Below are positions 1-13,200 of a stretch of DNA of 64,000 bases, piece after piece. The position numbers and the translations under genes were made by a program. Under the pieces are notes generated by a model that ran no database searches, was not told the origin of the DNA, and worked only from the letters and a program-made list of their open reading frames with translations. Position 1 is the stretch's first letter, and each line of letters opens with the position of its first letter. This stretch comes from Zoroaster sp. YZ-2022 (taxonomy: Eukaryota > Echinodermata > Asteroidea > Forcipulatida > Zoroasteridae), in NCBI GenBank assembly GCA_029582265.1, contig CM055819.1, forward strand, positions 34,479,288 through 34,543,287, given 5' to 3'.

Positions 1-2565
1 ACGCCAACAGCAATTGAGAAAACATCTGTAATGTTTCGGTCCATGCATTTGCAAATTATATGCGAAATTTATGATAGGAAGTGGTGTGTCCAGGTTTGTC
101 AGACTATATAAGGATGAATTTTTGGCATCGTCTAGGATTACATATTGTGTAGATTACAAAACGTTTTCGGAGGATTTAACAATGAGAAGAAAATATAACT
201 AAGAACATTTGTATTAGAAAATACTGCGAAACAAGTTCATAATTGTTCAGTAATGCTAGATCAAAACAGTGCATTTATAATGCCACCATTTAGTAAAGCC
301 ACCTCATCTCAGTAAACCAAACATAAATCAATTCTGACCCGCCCAACATGGCCCCTCACAAGGTGGCCCCGCCCAACCGACAGACTGAATCAGACCAAAT
401 GACAGAATTTTCAAGATATTTGAAGTGGAAACAAAAATAGGACATGAACGATACAAAATGTTTTGCTGATGTTGACATCGTACATATGTGCATATTTTAC
501 CTAGAATACAACTGATTTTGATTTCTATTTCAGTGATTTATAATTCTGCATTTTTGAGTCCTTGTGACCCCTTGTCTGAGATGAACCAAGTGCCAGCTAT
601 TTGTGTCTTCTCAGTGTTTTTATTTGAAGCCTTGTCGCTCAGTAAATGCACCTTTCATTTCTTTATACGAATTCACAAGCATTGTTGAGAATAACTATGT
701 GTATTTCCCAAACTGCAAAGAGGCTAAGCAAAATTACTTTAATCCCCTAGACACTATTGGTAATCTCAAAAATACGTAAATGATCGGTATTTTACAATGA
801 AACTTTACTAGGTGTAAAGTTGATGATGGTATCAAACATCCCTTGAAATATTTCTGTCTCGGGTGCTATCATTTTAGAATAAATTATACAACCGAAGTCA
901 GATATTCCAAATTTTAATCAATATCTATTTTCTCGTTAAGGACACAATAAAATAAGCAGAAATTTTCCCCTCGGTTAGTTTGTATACATGAATCTGGATT
1001 CTTATAAAGTATACGTTGAGTTTTACCAAAGGTGTGTAATGGCTTAACACAGTCCTGCTTAAGCGCTCTGTCAATTTAAAATATGTTCAGTCCAAAAAAG
1101 TGAAAGTAGCTGAACAGATGTTTTACACCGTGAGAGTTATGAAGCACTAATCAGAGTGAATGTCTTGAGACAATTAAAATGGAAATGTTTGCGATGTTTC
1201 ACCCCATGATACGGTCTCAACAATGTCGTCTGATTAGATGCTGTGAATTCTCATTTGCTGCTGGAATTTATCCCTGCTGGATAGATATTAAGGGTTGTGA
1301 TCCTTACCGTCTTCCGTAAAAATTTGAATGTATGCATCAGCAATCTTGGTCACATCTTGGTCACATCTCATACAAAATCCTGCCCCTTCCCCCACTCAAT
1401 GTTGGGGGCCTGCGCTTTGACTCATCTGCAAAACCTTCTCAATATTTTATCGTGGCGCTTTCAACTAATTGTGACCAAGACTGTGGCTTTCCTGATAAAC
1501 TGCTGTTAATTGTTTGTCTGTGTGCATCGGCATCTGGAGTCTCTTAACCAGTTCACGTCGGGAATATTAATTTTTTTCCGGTCCCCCGTGCGGGTTTATT
1601 TTCAGTGAAAAATCTGAAAAAATTTCTAGCCATTAATAATTTTTTTTGTCAATGAAACTAAGTTCGGACACCCAAATAAACACCTTTACTCATTGACATT
1701 TTGAGAATTAAATGGCTAGTTTTTTAATTACGGTTGTGTTTGTTCAGCACAATTAGACCGTTGGCAAGCCCCGATGCAACGGCCTATTAGCGACCAGCGC
1801 CCGGTCGAAAAGACGGCATACCTGGAGAGAGATCGAATGCCTCGTAAACAATGGATATAAATCCCTCTTTACAAATCCCTGGCTGGTACGTCAAAGGAAC
1901 AGGTCTTGGATAAAGGGATTAGGCAAAAATCAACGAAAAGAGTGAACTCGTTCAGTATTTGCAGTGCATTTTGTCCGGGGCCACCGAACCGTGACCCCAT
2001 GGACTCCGAGAAACGATTGCGTGTGTACAAGTCAGCCGCCATGACGGCACACCACGTGTGGCGTGTTGACAAGTCTCCCGGTGACACACACAAAAAACGG
2101 AATGCGTGTTTAGACGCTCTCCGATCCGCTGTCCAAAAAAAAAATGCGTGTATACACGGCCTCCGAAGCGAACTGGTTAATCATGTCTTGTTTACTTGCA
2201 CAGTTGCACATGTATGTCTTTTAATGTTACTAAATAAATAGGGCATATTCTCGGGCTTAGTTTTTGAGCCATGCTGATACTAGGTGATTTTGGTGTAATC
2301 ATCTTGTGTCATTGTGCACCATTGCGTAGACATGTGTTGGCCAGCAAAGCAAACATATGCATGATGTATACCTATGGCATGAATGTGTGTGGAAACACAA
2401 GTGTCAGTCTGTGTCTTACGCAGTATGATGAGTGCGATGATTCTCTGTACAGAATCTGACATGAATCCGAGTGAATTTTGTCGGCGAGAATATGCTCTAG
2501 GCCTATTATGCAGGCAACATCTCCCATGTTGTGTTTGTTTCTATCTGCTTATCTCTCTGACTTCC
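1..2565 (+). other. Intron sequence of Cav3 upstream of the domain I pore exons
   Basis: AT-rich non-coding sequence. No Cav3 domain I S1-S5 motif was found in any + frame, so the missing upstream exons lie before the window. About 800-1060 resembles a dispersed element also present near 51340-51680 and 37388/39100 (shared gatggtatcaaacatccctt and cttataaagtata). The region 1790-2240 is more GC-rich and has two AATGCGTGTxTA-type half repeats (2100, 2144), but I recognise no gene in it. The short open frames here have no family signature. Confidence 0.6.
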
Positions 2566-2943
2566 TTTAGGCCAAACAAAAAGTCTCCGGTTTCTGGTCT
2601 CCGCGCGCATTGCCTCAGACCCGCCACGTCAGCATTTTTAGTTTTCTTTTTTGTTGTTGCTATGAAACGATGTCTAACTGCTGGATTGATTGGAATTCTG
2701 TTGTGCTATGTTTGAAACAACTTTCTCACATAGGGGTATGAATGTATGCCCGAATTGTGTGGTGTCTCTTAGCCGCCATACTTTATGTATGGGAAATTTG
2801 ATCTGGTTCCAATAACCGCGTTTATATGTATCATGTATTTCACTGGTTGGCAAACAAAAAAAAACAAAAAAAGTCTGTCACCACACCGATTTTGAAGCCG
2901 ACTTATGACCAGAAACTGGAGACTTTCGTTTTTTGGCCTTAAG
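2566..2943 (+). mobile_element. MITE family A, copy 1 (non-autonomous DNA transposon)
   Basis: About 375 bp with imperfect terminal inverted repeats of about 30 bp: AGTCTCCGGTTTCTGGTC at the left against GACCAGAAACTGGAGACT at the right, with outer TAGGCCAAA / TTGGCCTTA. Other copies: 22669-23057, 24855-25058 (partial), 30552-30951 and 31115-31414 (reversed). No coding capacity. The target duplication is not clear. Confidence 0.8.
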
Positions 2944-2944
2944 T

Positions 2945-3915
2945 CTGAATTTATGTGATTTCATCTGTTTCTCCATCTATGATGTCATCTGTTTGTCTGT
3001 TTTTGATGTATTATTTTGTCTATTTGTGATCTCATGTTTGTCTATCTGTGATGTCTATCTGTTTGTCTATAATAATATAATGTGATGTCTATAATAATAT
3101 CTGTTTGTCTATCTGTGATGTCATCTGTTTGTCTATCTGTGATGTCATCTGTTTGTCTGTCTGTGGTGTCATCTGTTTGTCTGTCTGTGATGTCATATGT
3201 TTGGCTATCTGTGATGTCATCTGTTTATCTGTCTGTGATGTCATCTGTTTGTCTGTCTGTTATGTCATATGTTTGGCTGTCTGTGATGTCATGTTTGTCT
3301 GTCTGTGATGTCATCTGTTTGTCTATATGTGATGTCATCTGTTTGTCTATCTGTGATGTCATCTATTTGTCTATCTGTGATGTCATCTGTGATGTCATCT
3401 GTTTGGCTATCTGTGATGTCATCTGTTTAGCTATCTGTGATGTCATCTGTTTGGCTATCTGTGATGTCATCTGTTTGTCTGTCTGTTATGTCATATGTTT
3501 GGCTGTCTGTGATGTCATGTTTGTCTGTCTGTGATGTCATCTGTTTGTCTATCTGTGATGTCATCTGTTTGGCTGTCTGTGATGTCATCTGTGATGTCAT
3601 CTGTTTGTCTGTCTGTGATGTCATCTGTTTGTCTATCTGTGATGTCATGTTTGGCTATCTGTGATGTCATGTTTGTCTGTCTGTGATGTCATCTGTTTGT
3701 CTGTCTGTGATGTCATCTGTTTGTCTATCTGTGATGTCATTTGTTTGTCTATCTGTGATGTCATCTGTGATGTCATCTGTTTGTCTATCTGTGATGTCAT
3801 CTGTTTGGCTATCTGTGATGTCATCTGTTTGGCTATCTGTGATGTCATCTGTTTGTCCATCTATGATGTCATATTTGTGTCCATCTGTGATGTCATCCTG
3901 TTTTCCATCCATGTT
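2945..3915 (+). repeat. 24-bp minisatellite, about 40 copies
   Basis: Tandem variants of tctgtgatgtcatctgtttg plus tcta/gctg (24 bp, some 16- or 22-bp units). Because the unit is a multiple of three and lacks stops, it produces long meaningless open frames on both strands. It ends about 210 bp before the alternative pore exon at 4125. GATGTCATC-type cores recur about every 24 bp. Confidence 0.92.
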
Positions 3916-4124
3916 GTAATCTTTTCACCAACTTCTCTGTTTTTTTTCCATTTCCATCTGTTCATCCGTGTTTGTATATTTATTTGTTCATCAATTCTAA
4001 TTCTTTCTCAAGTTCTAATTCTGTATCTTGTCGTCCACATTTCTGTTTTTCCCATCTCTCAGTTCATAAGTCGAGCTGTTCTGTGTCTCTCTATCAAGCT
4101 GTCTCCTTCTTTAACTCCTCTCAG

Positions 4125-4217
4125 GTTATCACATTAGAAAGCTGGGTTGAAATACAGTATTACCTTCAAGACGTACACTCTTCCTGGGTCTGGATCTATT
4201 TTATGTTGTTGATTGTT
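4125..4217 (+). CDS. Cav3: Cav3 domain I pore-loop exon, version a
   Basis: A 93-nt, phase 0-0 exon (31 codons) encoding the end of the domain I P-loop and the entry to IS6: [13 protein letters not shown], then [18 protein letters not shown]. The acceptor is ctcctctcag and the donor is GTAAGT at 4218. The selectivity-filter Glu of TLExW is kept, but the usual Gly after it is Ser. The exon is 20/31 identical in protein to the copy at 4515-4607, and both join in frame to IS6 at 8825. I infer mutually exclusive use, because a transcript with both would be in frame but would carry two pore segments. There is no stop or splice-site damage, so it looks functional. Known Cav3 channels have Gly here, so this is the more diverged version. 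Confidence 0.9.
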
Positions 4218-7200
4218 GTAAGTAGATTGACACTTTACCCCTGGAATGCTACCCCCCTCCTGAGTTTCATCCTGCTCTTGACAACACATGCATGCCTTGC
4301 ACTAGATACCAGGACCTGATGTAGGGTCGTACATGAGTTTCATTTTTATATGTGGAGGGATAACATCACAGCTCGTCCAGGAGCTGTGCCGTCACTCAAT
4401 CCGACCCACCGTTGTGAAGCATGTTGTGTTAGCTCATTTGTCTTTTAACCATTGTTTTGTATTTTGTTCACATTCCTTCTGGTAACACCCTCCCTCTGGA
4501 TAAATATCGGCCAGGTCATCACCTTAGAGGGCTGGACGGATATCATGTATCATATCCAAGATGTGCATAGTTTTTGGAATTGGGCGTATTTTGTGGTTCT
4601 CATTGTAGTAAGTATATGCATCAAATTATTTTGGGCTTCCTCTAGTCTTCCTCGTTCATCCTTTGGAGATGATGTTTCATCTTCTTCATTTTTTTCCTTT
4701 CCTTTTTTCAAGTGTCACCTTGTGTCTGCCTGGTTGATGTTTCTTCCCAAAGGGCACAATTTATTATTTTTTTAAAAGGTTTTTTACCCAATTTTTCAGC
4801 TTGGTTTTTGTCACAATTATCTATTTGTTATGGTTGATTCAAATTGAATAAACCGTAAAATGATATAACAACATTAATAAACTTGGACACGATTATTTAT
4901 AAAGCACATGCACATGTATTGGCCATCAACTCAAAATGTCCACCTAGTCAGCTGAACCCTGTTTCTCTACACTTAAGACTGAAATGTTTGCCATTACGAC
5001 TGGCCTCGGTGATTGCAAATATTAATGTGCAGAAGATTCTACGTGCAGAAGATTCTATGCTTCTACAAATGCAAAAGATAAAATGCCAATGACAAAAGTA
5101 TGTTTAAAAGATTCTGTGCTCTGGAAATCCATGTGCTTAGTAGCTGTATAAAATTGGCCCCTCATGAAATGAGAATTACAATTAAGTGGGGTAAGGGGGT
5201 TACCAAATATAGTTAGAGGAATCATCTTTTATCTGCTGCCCTCAATCATACTTAAAGGGAAAGTACATCATTGATTACAACTAAATTACTAACTGAAAAT
5301 TTACACAAAGTGGTTTTGCTAAAAGGTAAAACAAATGTTTCTGTCTGAAATGAGAACATTTCAGACATATATGCCGAGTAACCAGGGATCAAGCCCCGGT
5401 TAAGATGCAAACAACCTGGGTAACAGCAGTAGTGGGGATCACACAACTTGGGACACAAGCCTTTTACGTGGTTGTACACAAAATAAATATATAGGAAGAA
5501 ACTGACCTGAAATATTATATAAACGGGAAGTATAATTCACAGAAGGTAAGCAGTCTCCCATAGAAGCAGTTTTGCCAACATTACCAATGGGTCATTGTAC
5601 CTTCCCTTGCAGTAGTCCTTCATTATGAGCTTAATCTATTGGCAGATGGCATAACATTAAAATGCCTTTAATGCTTTCAAGATCAACTCTGCCATTCTGC
5701 ATCAACAAATCTAAATCTTTGGCTTTTTTTTAACATGCTTTACTCGACTTACGACTTCAAGTACTTATTGAGAGTTGAGCATTGTAATTTCACAGTTATC
5801 ATTAGTTACATTAGTTCCATTAGTTTTACCTCCAATCAAAGCTGATTAAGATTTTTTTGAGTTCTGAAAACTACCATAGACTAACTGTTTTAATTTTGCC
5901 CTACACCGACGTGTGTATAGCACTGCATGCTCGGTGCTTTCCGAGTGTCTGTGGAAAAAAATTTCACAGGCGACTCGGGCGGGATTCGAACCCACGACCT
6001 CCTGCTTACTAGACGTCTGCACCAGTCGGTGTAGGGCAAATTTAAATCAGTTGTTTATCACCCGATGCAAGAATTTCATCAACCTATATACCATTGACTA
6101 CTTTGCAAATACACACACATGTGGCATCTCTGTCTAGCCAGTGGTTATTGTTCACATTGCCCCATGCATTTTGCTATGTGTAGTTTGTAATCGTACAAGC
6201 TACATAGTTGCATTATTAAATTCAGCACAAAAATCAGACGAAAAGCTTTGCTTCTTCTTGTTCAGTGTGGTTGTAACATTGGTATACAGTATCCAGGGAG
6301 GTAAGGTTTAAAAAACCCTTTCACGGTAATATGCGCCATGTTTTTGACGGGCAAAATTGTTTATTTTGAACATTCGTTGCCATCTGCAACCCAGCGTTCA
6401 AACTCCACACTCCCTCCAGACGCGGTGCGTGAAGTTCGAGCACCGTGTCGCAGACGGCAATGAGTGTTCGAAATAAACAATTTTGCCCTCTCAAAAACAT
6501 GGCGCATACTACCATGAAAGGGTTTATTGTAGTATTTTTATTGTGCAGCATGCATTACACAAATTAGCTTGCAGTGTGTGCTGTTATATTTACCTTGAAG
6601 TCTCTGTGACCATGTGCTTCAGTATTGATATAAAAAACAGAATATACTTAGCGGAATAGCAATCACTGACTTAAGTCAACAACTCTGCAGAACTAGACAA
6701 TTTAAATTTGAGCAAATTGGCAGAAAGTCAACATCTGTGGTTTTGAATAAATAGCATCATATCTAGACGGCTTCTGCTCTTGTCACTATGAATAACTTTA
6801 CCCTGAAAATCCGTTTTGCCGTGAAATAACAGTTCACCATAATTTCACGGCAATTTCATGGTGTCTCTTCCTCTCAGATATTGGCAATAATGTTCACAGT
6901 GATTTCAGGGCAAATTCACGGTGTGCTCTCGAGAATAAATGAGCTGCCCCAAAACTGCCACAAGAAGTTCATGGCATTTTCACAGCGTTTTCACAGCAAA
7001 GGAATTCCAAGAATATTTCATGGCGTTTTCACGGTGTTGTGTCGTCATGAAATTGCAGTGAACTATTTATTTCACGGTAAAACAGATTTTCAGGGTAAAG
7101 TTATTCATAGTGTGTATTCCTCTACTTACGATTGCAGCATCGTGTCTCACTGCTTCCTCTCTCTGATTCAAACCTTTCTTCACTCGGATTACTAAATCTT

Positions 7201-10200
7201 TGAATCATGTTGATTGGTGTTCACTTTCATGCATTGCACTTTCCATGGTTCAGGATTTTTTTTTGTTTTTTTTTTTAATTTGCATAAGTGTAAAAGAGGA
7301 TGTGCAAAACACTTATGGAAATATTTTTGAGCTGTTCTTTCTTTAGTTAAAATTATCACAAGGTTATGAATAACAATGTGTAATGAAGTAAAATTGGTGT
7401 TGCACTTGGGACATTCTTAGAAATCCATAATTTAACTTTAATAGTTTTGCTCATATTTCTTATTTAACTCGTTATACTGCATGCAGTTTGACTCATTTTC
7501 CATTTTGTCTTGCACAGTAGTCTGTCACTTATTCCTTATTGACATGTTTGTTTCATCTTACTCACTTTCACATTTCTTCTTAATGTATATAACTTGTTGT
7601 AGTAAACAAATACATTTTTTAGAATAATATAAATCGATAAGAATAAAAGATGCGAAGTTGGTTTTGACATTTTTTGGCAAGTCCTTCAGATTATTTAAAG
7701 AGAAAGGTACAATATTGTTTATTACCAGATTACGAAATGAACAAATATTTCTCTCAAAACTTACTTTGTGGAAAATTGGTACACGTAACAATCATTCTGG
7801 GAAATGATTTTGTCTTAAAGGGACAATATCATCACAATCAGAGCAGACTTTCAACAGGGCATGGAATCGGTGTCCTAGTATAAGATGACTGAAAATTACT
7901 GGCTCATTTATGCAGCAGCAATGGTAATATGTGATGCGATCTGGGAAAACCCGTCGGATGTCGGCAAACTTGTTTTGAAGATAATGGCAAAATAGTCCCC
8001 CAATTTGTGTTGTTGACAATTGGAGTTTTTTTAACTGTTAATATCCAAATGATCATTCTTGAAAAAATTTAATAAAAATTCCATCGTTTTAGATGTAAAA
8101 ACATATGATGATAGATAATTAAAAAGCCGTCTTTTGTTTTTCGTTTCCGCCATTGTTTTTTAAGGACAGCGGCGGTTATAACTTTCCGAGAGCATAACTC
8201 AAGTTATAGACAACCTAGAATGAATAAAACAGTTTTGAAAACAGCACAGTGTCCTCGTTAATTTGATGTATATAACACAAAAATGACAAATTTCACCATG
8301 TGAAGGGTTTTCCCAGATCACATCACATATGGCCTTATCGTGTGGGGTACAATGGCAGTCACTGAGTTAATCTAAAATTAGCACTCTGATTCCATGTCCT
8401 GTCGATCGTGATTATATTGTTCCTTTGAAGTGTTTTCATCTCAGAGAAAAGAGTTAATTGTTATGTTGAGTTACAACAAGTTGCCACCTGGCAACTTTTT
8501 GTAAAGCATGAAAACTTGTTTTTTTTTGTGGTTTTGTAAAAATCATGAACACCAATTGAGGTGAAACTTTCCCAGGTTAGTTTTATGATAGGTTGAAATG
8601 AACATACATTACCAAAATCCAGTATTGTACCTTCCCAAAATAAGACTTATGAGTAATAAAGTTAGAAAATATTGATGAATTTATAATATGAAAGATACTT
8701 GATCACAAAATTGTTTCTGAACATCTTGTAAACAATTCAAAGCTAAAGTATGCATCAGTGAATTTCCATATGAATAGATGATTATTCATGTACGAGCCAC
8801 TAATGCAATCCATTTTGTTTGCAGATTGGTGCCTTCTTCCTGATAAATTTGTGTCTAGTAGTCATAGCAACTCAATTTTCTGAGACAAAACAACGAGAGA
8901 GCAAGTTAATGGCAGAGCAGAGGAAACGGTTTCGTTCTACCAGTACGCTGGCCAGCAACGGTGAACCGGGCAGCTGTTACGATGAGCTCCTGAAATACAT
9001 TGGACATCTCGTGCGACAGGCCAAGCGGAAAGTGCGCCGCTGGAAGAAAGGTATCCAAGGAAAGCGACAACGAAAAGTGATGCCTGCCATTTCGTTACGC
9101 CGCAAAAAACGTAGGACGAAATCCGTGCATGTGCATTGCCACCACCACCACCACCATCACCATTACCATTTTGGGAACAACAGCCCGCAAGCGCCAAGGG
9201 CTAGCCCCGAAAATAGTGACATTGGCTCCTCGCCAACACGTCAAAATAGACTCATGGTGCCACCCACAAATGGTAGCTTAGGGCCGAGCAATGATTCGCT
9301 GCACTCAATTACCTATTGCACTGAGAACCTATCCCGCTTAGAACCCATCCCCAGCAGGTCACGATGCAAGTCATCCCCGCATCACCACGTAGTGACCACT
9401 CTGTCCATTCACCGGGCGTCCTCCATCAATTATCCCACCACAAACTCTAAGGACACACGACAGAATATGGCACTGGCCAAACTGACTGCTGAGACAGCTC
9501 TGAATAGAATGACAGACGTGCCTACGAATAAGCTACAGGAGCGATGGAAGGATCTATGTCTGGGTGACACACTCAATAAATACAGTAAACTACCCCCTGT
9601 CAAGACCAGCAATAAAATCAGTGGTAAGTCCATACAAAAATGGCAAGAATGAAATCACGTAGAGAAATCAAATCAGAAATGCAACTAACAGCTTCTGTAA
9701 ATTGGTACCGGAAAAAAATAAGTACCGTGGAAAAAAATAATAAACATAGGACCATTCAGCAGTTGTTGATGTGAAGAAATTCTATCATTATGATAATTCT
9801 AATTCATTCTTTAAGTCTGCAAGATTTTAGTAAAACATTTTTATTGAATAATGCGTTTTTCTGGTGACTGAGTCACATGATCTTGTTTGGCTTGAACAAA
9901 CGGTCTTCACAAATAAATAATTTGATTCATTCACATAATGAACCCTTCCGTGGCTCTCGTGCTGGACCCAGCAAAAAAGAAAACAAAATTAGAATTTAGT
10001 GAAAAGATTGCATGTTGAATTTGTCTCTTTTGTTGCTCGGTTGATTATGATTTTCTCATTGTTGCAACCGCTTCTGTGTACAAAAGTAGAATTCAAACTT
10101 TTTAGTTGCACTATGGATTTCAGTTCATATGATTGTGCATGATGAAATTAGGTTATCTTTTAAAAAGTTGTGATGTAGCCGTTACTTGTTTGCCTTTGAG

Positions 10201-13200
10201 CAATTACATTTGTTCAACCAAAGTGACCTGTAATATAGATGCAAAATTTAAGCTAGTGGCCTGATATTTCAAATCTAGCAGGAGCTTTATCAAAAGCAAA
10301 CAATTATATTTAAAAGACTTGGTTCAGGTCATTTTGTGCCAATTACATCCGTATTTGAGTCAAACTGTATTGCACTTTTGTTCCCCAGGTGATGGCCTTA
10401 CACCTGAAGGTGGTCACCCACCTTTAGGACAGCGTCTTTCTGCCCCACCCCTCACCCAACCACCATCCCCTTACCCAGTTGCTCGTGCCCACCTAGCTCC
10501 CCCATCCCCCTGTTTGTCCATCCACTCTGCTGGCTGCCCAGTCCACCAGCCTTGTCCAGTCCACACCCCTCCCCTATCCCATTCCTCATGTCCTTCCCAC
10601 TCCCCATGCCCCTCCCACAATTTACACACCTGCCCCCACGGCTGCCCGGACGGTCATCCCGAGTACGATTGGACAGACTCGGAATCGGAGAATGATGACG
10701 ATTCGGATCCGGAGGACTCGGACTATGACGAGGAGCCACAGGGGAAACTGAAGTCGGGGGTCCGTTCTTGCTTCGGCAATGTCAGACAAAAGATTGAAGA
10801 GATTGTGGAGAGTAAATATTTTATGCAAGGCATTCTCATCTGCATCCTCATCAATACAATGAGTATGGGCATCGAGTTTCATGGCCAGGTATGGAACGTT
10901 TTATGACAAGATTTCTTTTCGTTCATGTTTTTGTCATTTGTTGTAATCAGTAAGTTCAGTATTTAAACAGAAAGGTCAAAAAGGTAAATGAATACTTTAT
11001 GCACTTTCGATCATGTCACATGTTTACACTTGGAGATTCCATGGCCAGGCATGGCAGGCATGTTTATGTGCATTTTTTATATTATCTCCACATAAAATAT
11101 CGTCACGATCAACTGGGCATGGAATCGGAGTGCTACTTTTAGATAAGCTCAGTGACTGAAAATAATACCCTACAAGATAAGATTATATTACCGTTGCTGC
11201 TTCATTAATGAGCCGGTAATTTCCAGTCACTGTGTTCATGCCCTGCAGAAAGTCTGCTCTGATCATGAAGATATTGTCCCTTTTTAAGATGAATACAATT
11301 TGAGATGAACTTAATATAAAAAAATCTTAAATATCAGATGTTACAATGGTGTCTGCCATTAACAACTCGTAAGTTTTTGCCAACTGATCTATCCAGCCCT
11401 AAGGTTGGCAGTTTCCCATGGTTAATATCTTTGTTCTGGGGGACCTATAGTCAGAAGCCAATGAACTTGTACATGCCAAGTATCCATGGATAATATGCCC
11501 CTAGAACAAGGATATTGCCGATTGGGAGACCACCAACAATTAACAGGGCTAGATAGAACACTGAATGGGTTATCAGGTGGTCACAGGCAGGCCTGTGATT
11601 TCTCAGGATTTATCCTGATTTCAGGATTTTTTTACAAATCTCCCCTGGCCTCACAATTTTCTTGGAAGAGAATTAGCCACCAAGGAAAGATAGAAGTAGC
11701 CTGTATTGTGTACAAACCTCTAGTTTCTTGTGGAGAGTCTGTAAATCCTCCAAAATGAAACATCCAGGAGGCTCAAGGGGCCTTGTCCTCTAGATCAAAG
11801 GGAGACCCAGGCCCGCTACCCATTTTTCAGGATTTGTTACTTTTGTCAAATCACACCTCTGCACATGTTTAAAAATTGACCCAATGGATTGCTGATAGAG
11901 CCTTCTGTTCAAGTGTGTACACCTTGTGTTTGTGGTCAATTCCATATTATGCATGTCGCATCCGCCATGCCGTTAGCCAACCCAAACATTAAAAATCTTG
12001 CAAAAATCCAATAGATATCAACCGAAAATGTATAAAATATGCAGAATACAGAGGAAAACAAAATTTACCATAAAAGCAACTGCAGGGGCGGTTCGAGGGT
12101 CTCAAAAAAGGTGGAACATGGCAAAAATGGGGAACCCAAAAAAACGTATGCTAAATTTACATGCACGGCGAACAAAAAAGGTGGGGCTCATTTGCCTGCT
12201 TGCTACCCACTGGATCTGCCAATGAGCAATTGATCAGTATAGCAGACACAGGTATGATGAAACAGGACATAAATGCAACCTTGTCAAAGAAATGGCCATG
12301 TTCATATGTAACTCATGTACTTCTGATGGCTGATGATCTCTCCGGAGAAATATTCAGATAAATTGCAAATATTATGCGTACTGCCAATTTAAACATGTAG
12401 GTTTGCCCTATCAAGCTTTGAAACAAGCGCCCTCAACAGGCAAGCAGCAGATACTCAACACTAGATTCCACCTTGATCTAACTGACTGATGTATTTTCAC
12501 CGTCAGTGAGCGAGGGGTATACGTGTGCACATAAAAGTCACTTCCTACAAAAACAAGACTTATCTTAAGATCGTTGTTGCCTAGGCAACCAGAATTCTCT
12601 GCTATCCACCAAGCAATTAAACAAGTTGAGAAAAAAAAATATCCGCTGCATTGCTATCCACTGCCGGGTGTCCCCCCTAAAGCGGTGGTTACTTTCACTC
12701 GACCTGCTGTTCGTGTTTACTGACGCATATTATGGGCGATTCCATGTTTGTGTTGTTGGGCATAATGTCCTTCAGAAATCTATTTGATCTCTACACTGTA
12801 TAAGTTCCTAGATGTATGTAATTAATATATAATGCCTTGCCAGCGAATCCTAGCTTTAGGTCTATCCTTGAAGTGATCAGGCTTTGCTTTCCACAGCGGC
12901 TCATAACTGCATTCCAAAGCCCTGTTAGGTTTTTACTTGACTTTTACTTGCAGTATTTTGGCAAAATTTAAAAGGATGTTGAACATTACCTTAAAGTATT
13001 TTTTTGTAGTTACGGTGGTATTTATTCTCATCAGTATAATTTCTACAGGTGTGAAGTTCTGCCTTTTTGGAAAAAAAATTAAAAGAAAAGAAGAAATAAT
13101 GTGTAGGCTAAAGGTATACAGTGGGATCCCTTGCTCTCTCACAAATACACTCTGACATCCTGCTCTCTGTTGTTTAGTTATGTTCATTTTTGGATCAGAA

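Larger units (their letters stand above)
7691..8640 (+). mobile_element. MITE F copy split by a nested MITE D
   Basis: Family F 5' part (7691-7816: agagaaaggtacaatattg ... gaaatgattttgtc) resumes at about 8430 (tgttttcatctcagagaaaa) and ends at gtattgtaccttccc. The uninterrupted arrangement gaaatgatttgtctgaagtg is seen in the 36118 copy. The gap is filled by MITE D. Confidence 0.75.
4608..8824 (+). other. Cav3 intron between the pore exons and IS6 exon
   Basis: 4.2 kb of non-coding sequence. It holds a MITE F copy (5255-5613), a tRNA-like inverted-repeat element (5889-6048), a fold-back element (6306-6530), MITE C (6785-7112) and a three-level MITE nest (7691-8640). 4608-5250 and 7113-7690 show only AT-rich sequence. 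Confidence 0.7.

Noticed and set aside
1906..2241. 111-codon frame as an upstream gene or exon
   Set aside because: No recognisable family, no matching splice phase to the channel, and an overlapping open frame on the other strand.
3082..4137. Long Cys/Val/Ser-rich open frames on both strands
   Set aside because: Products of the 24-bp minisatellite; the downstream end overlaps the true pore exon in a different frame.
4125..4217. Exon a as a dead relic of exon duplication
   Set aside because: Splice sites, frame, length and key pore residues are all intact, which is unlikely for a relic; expression data are still required.
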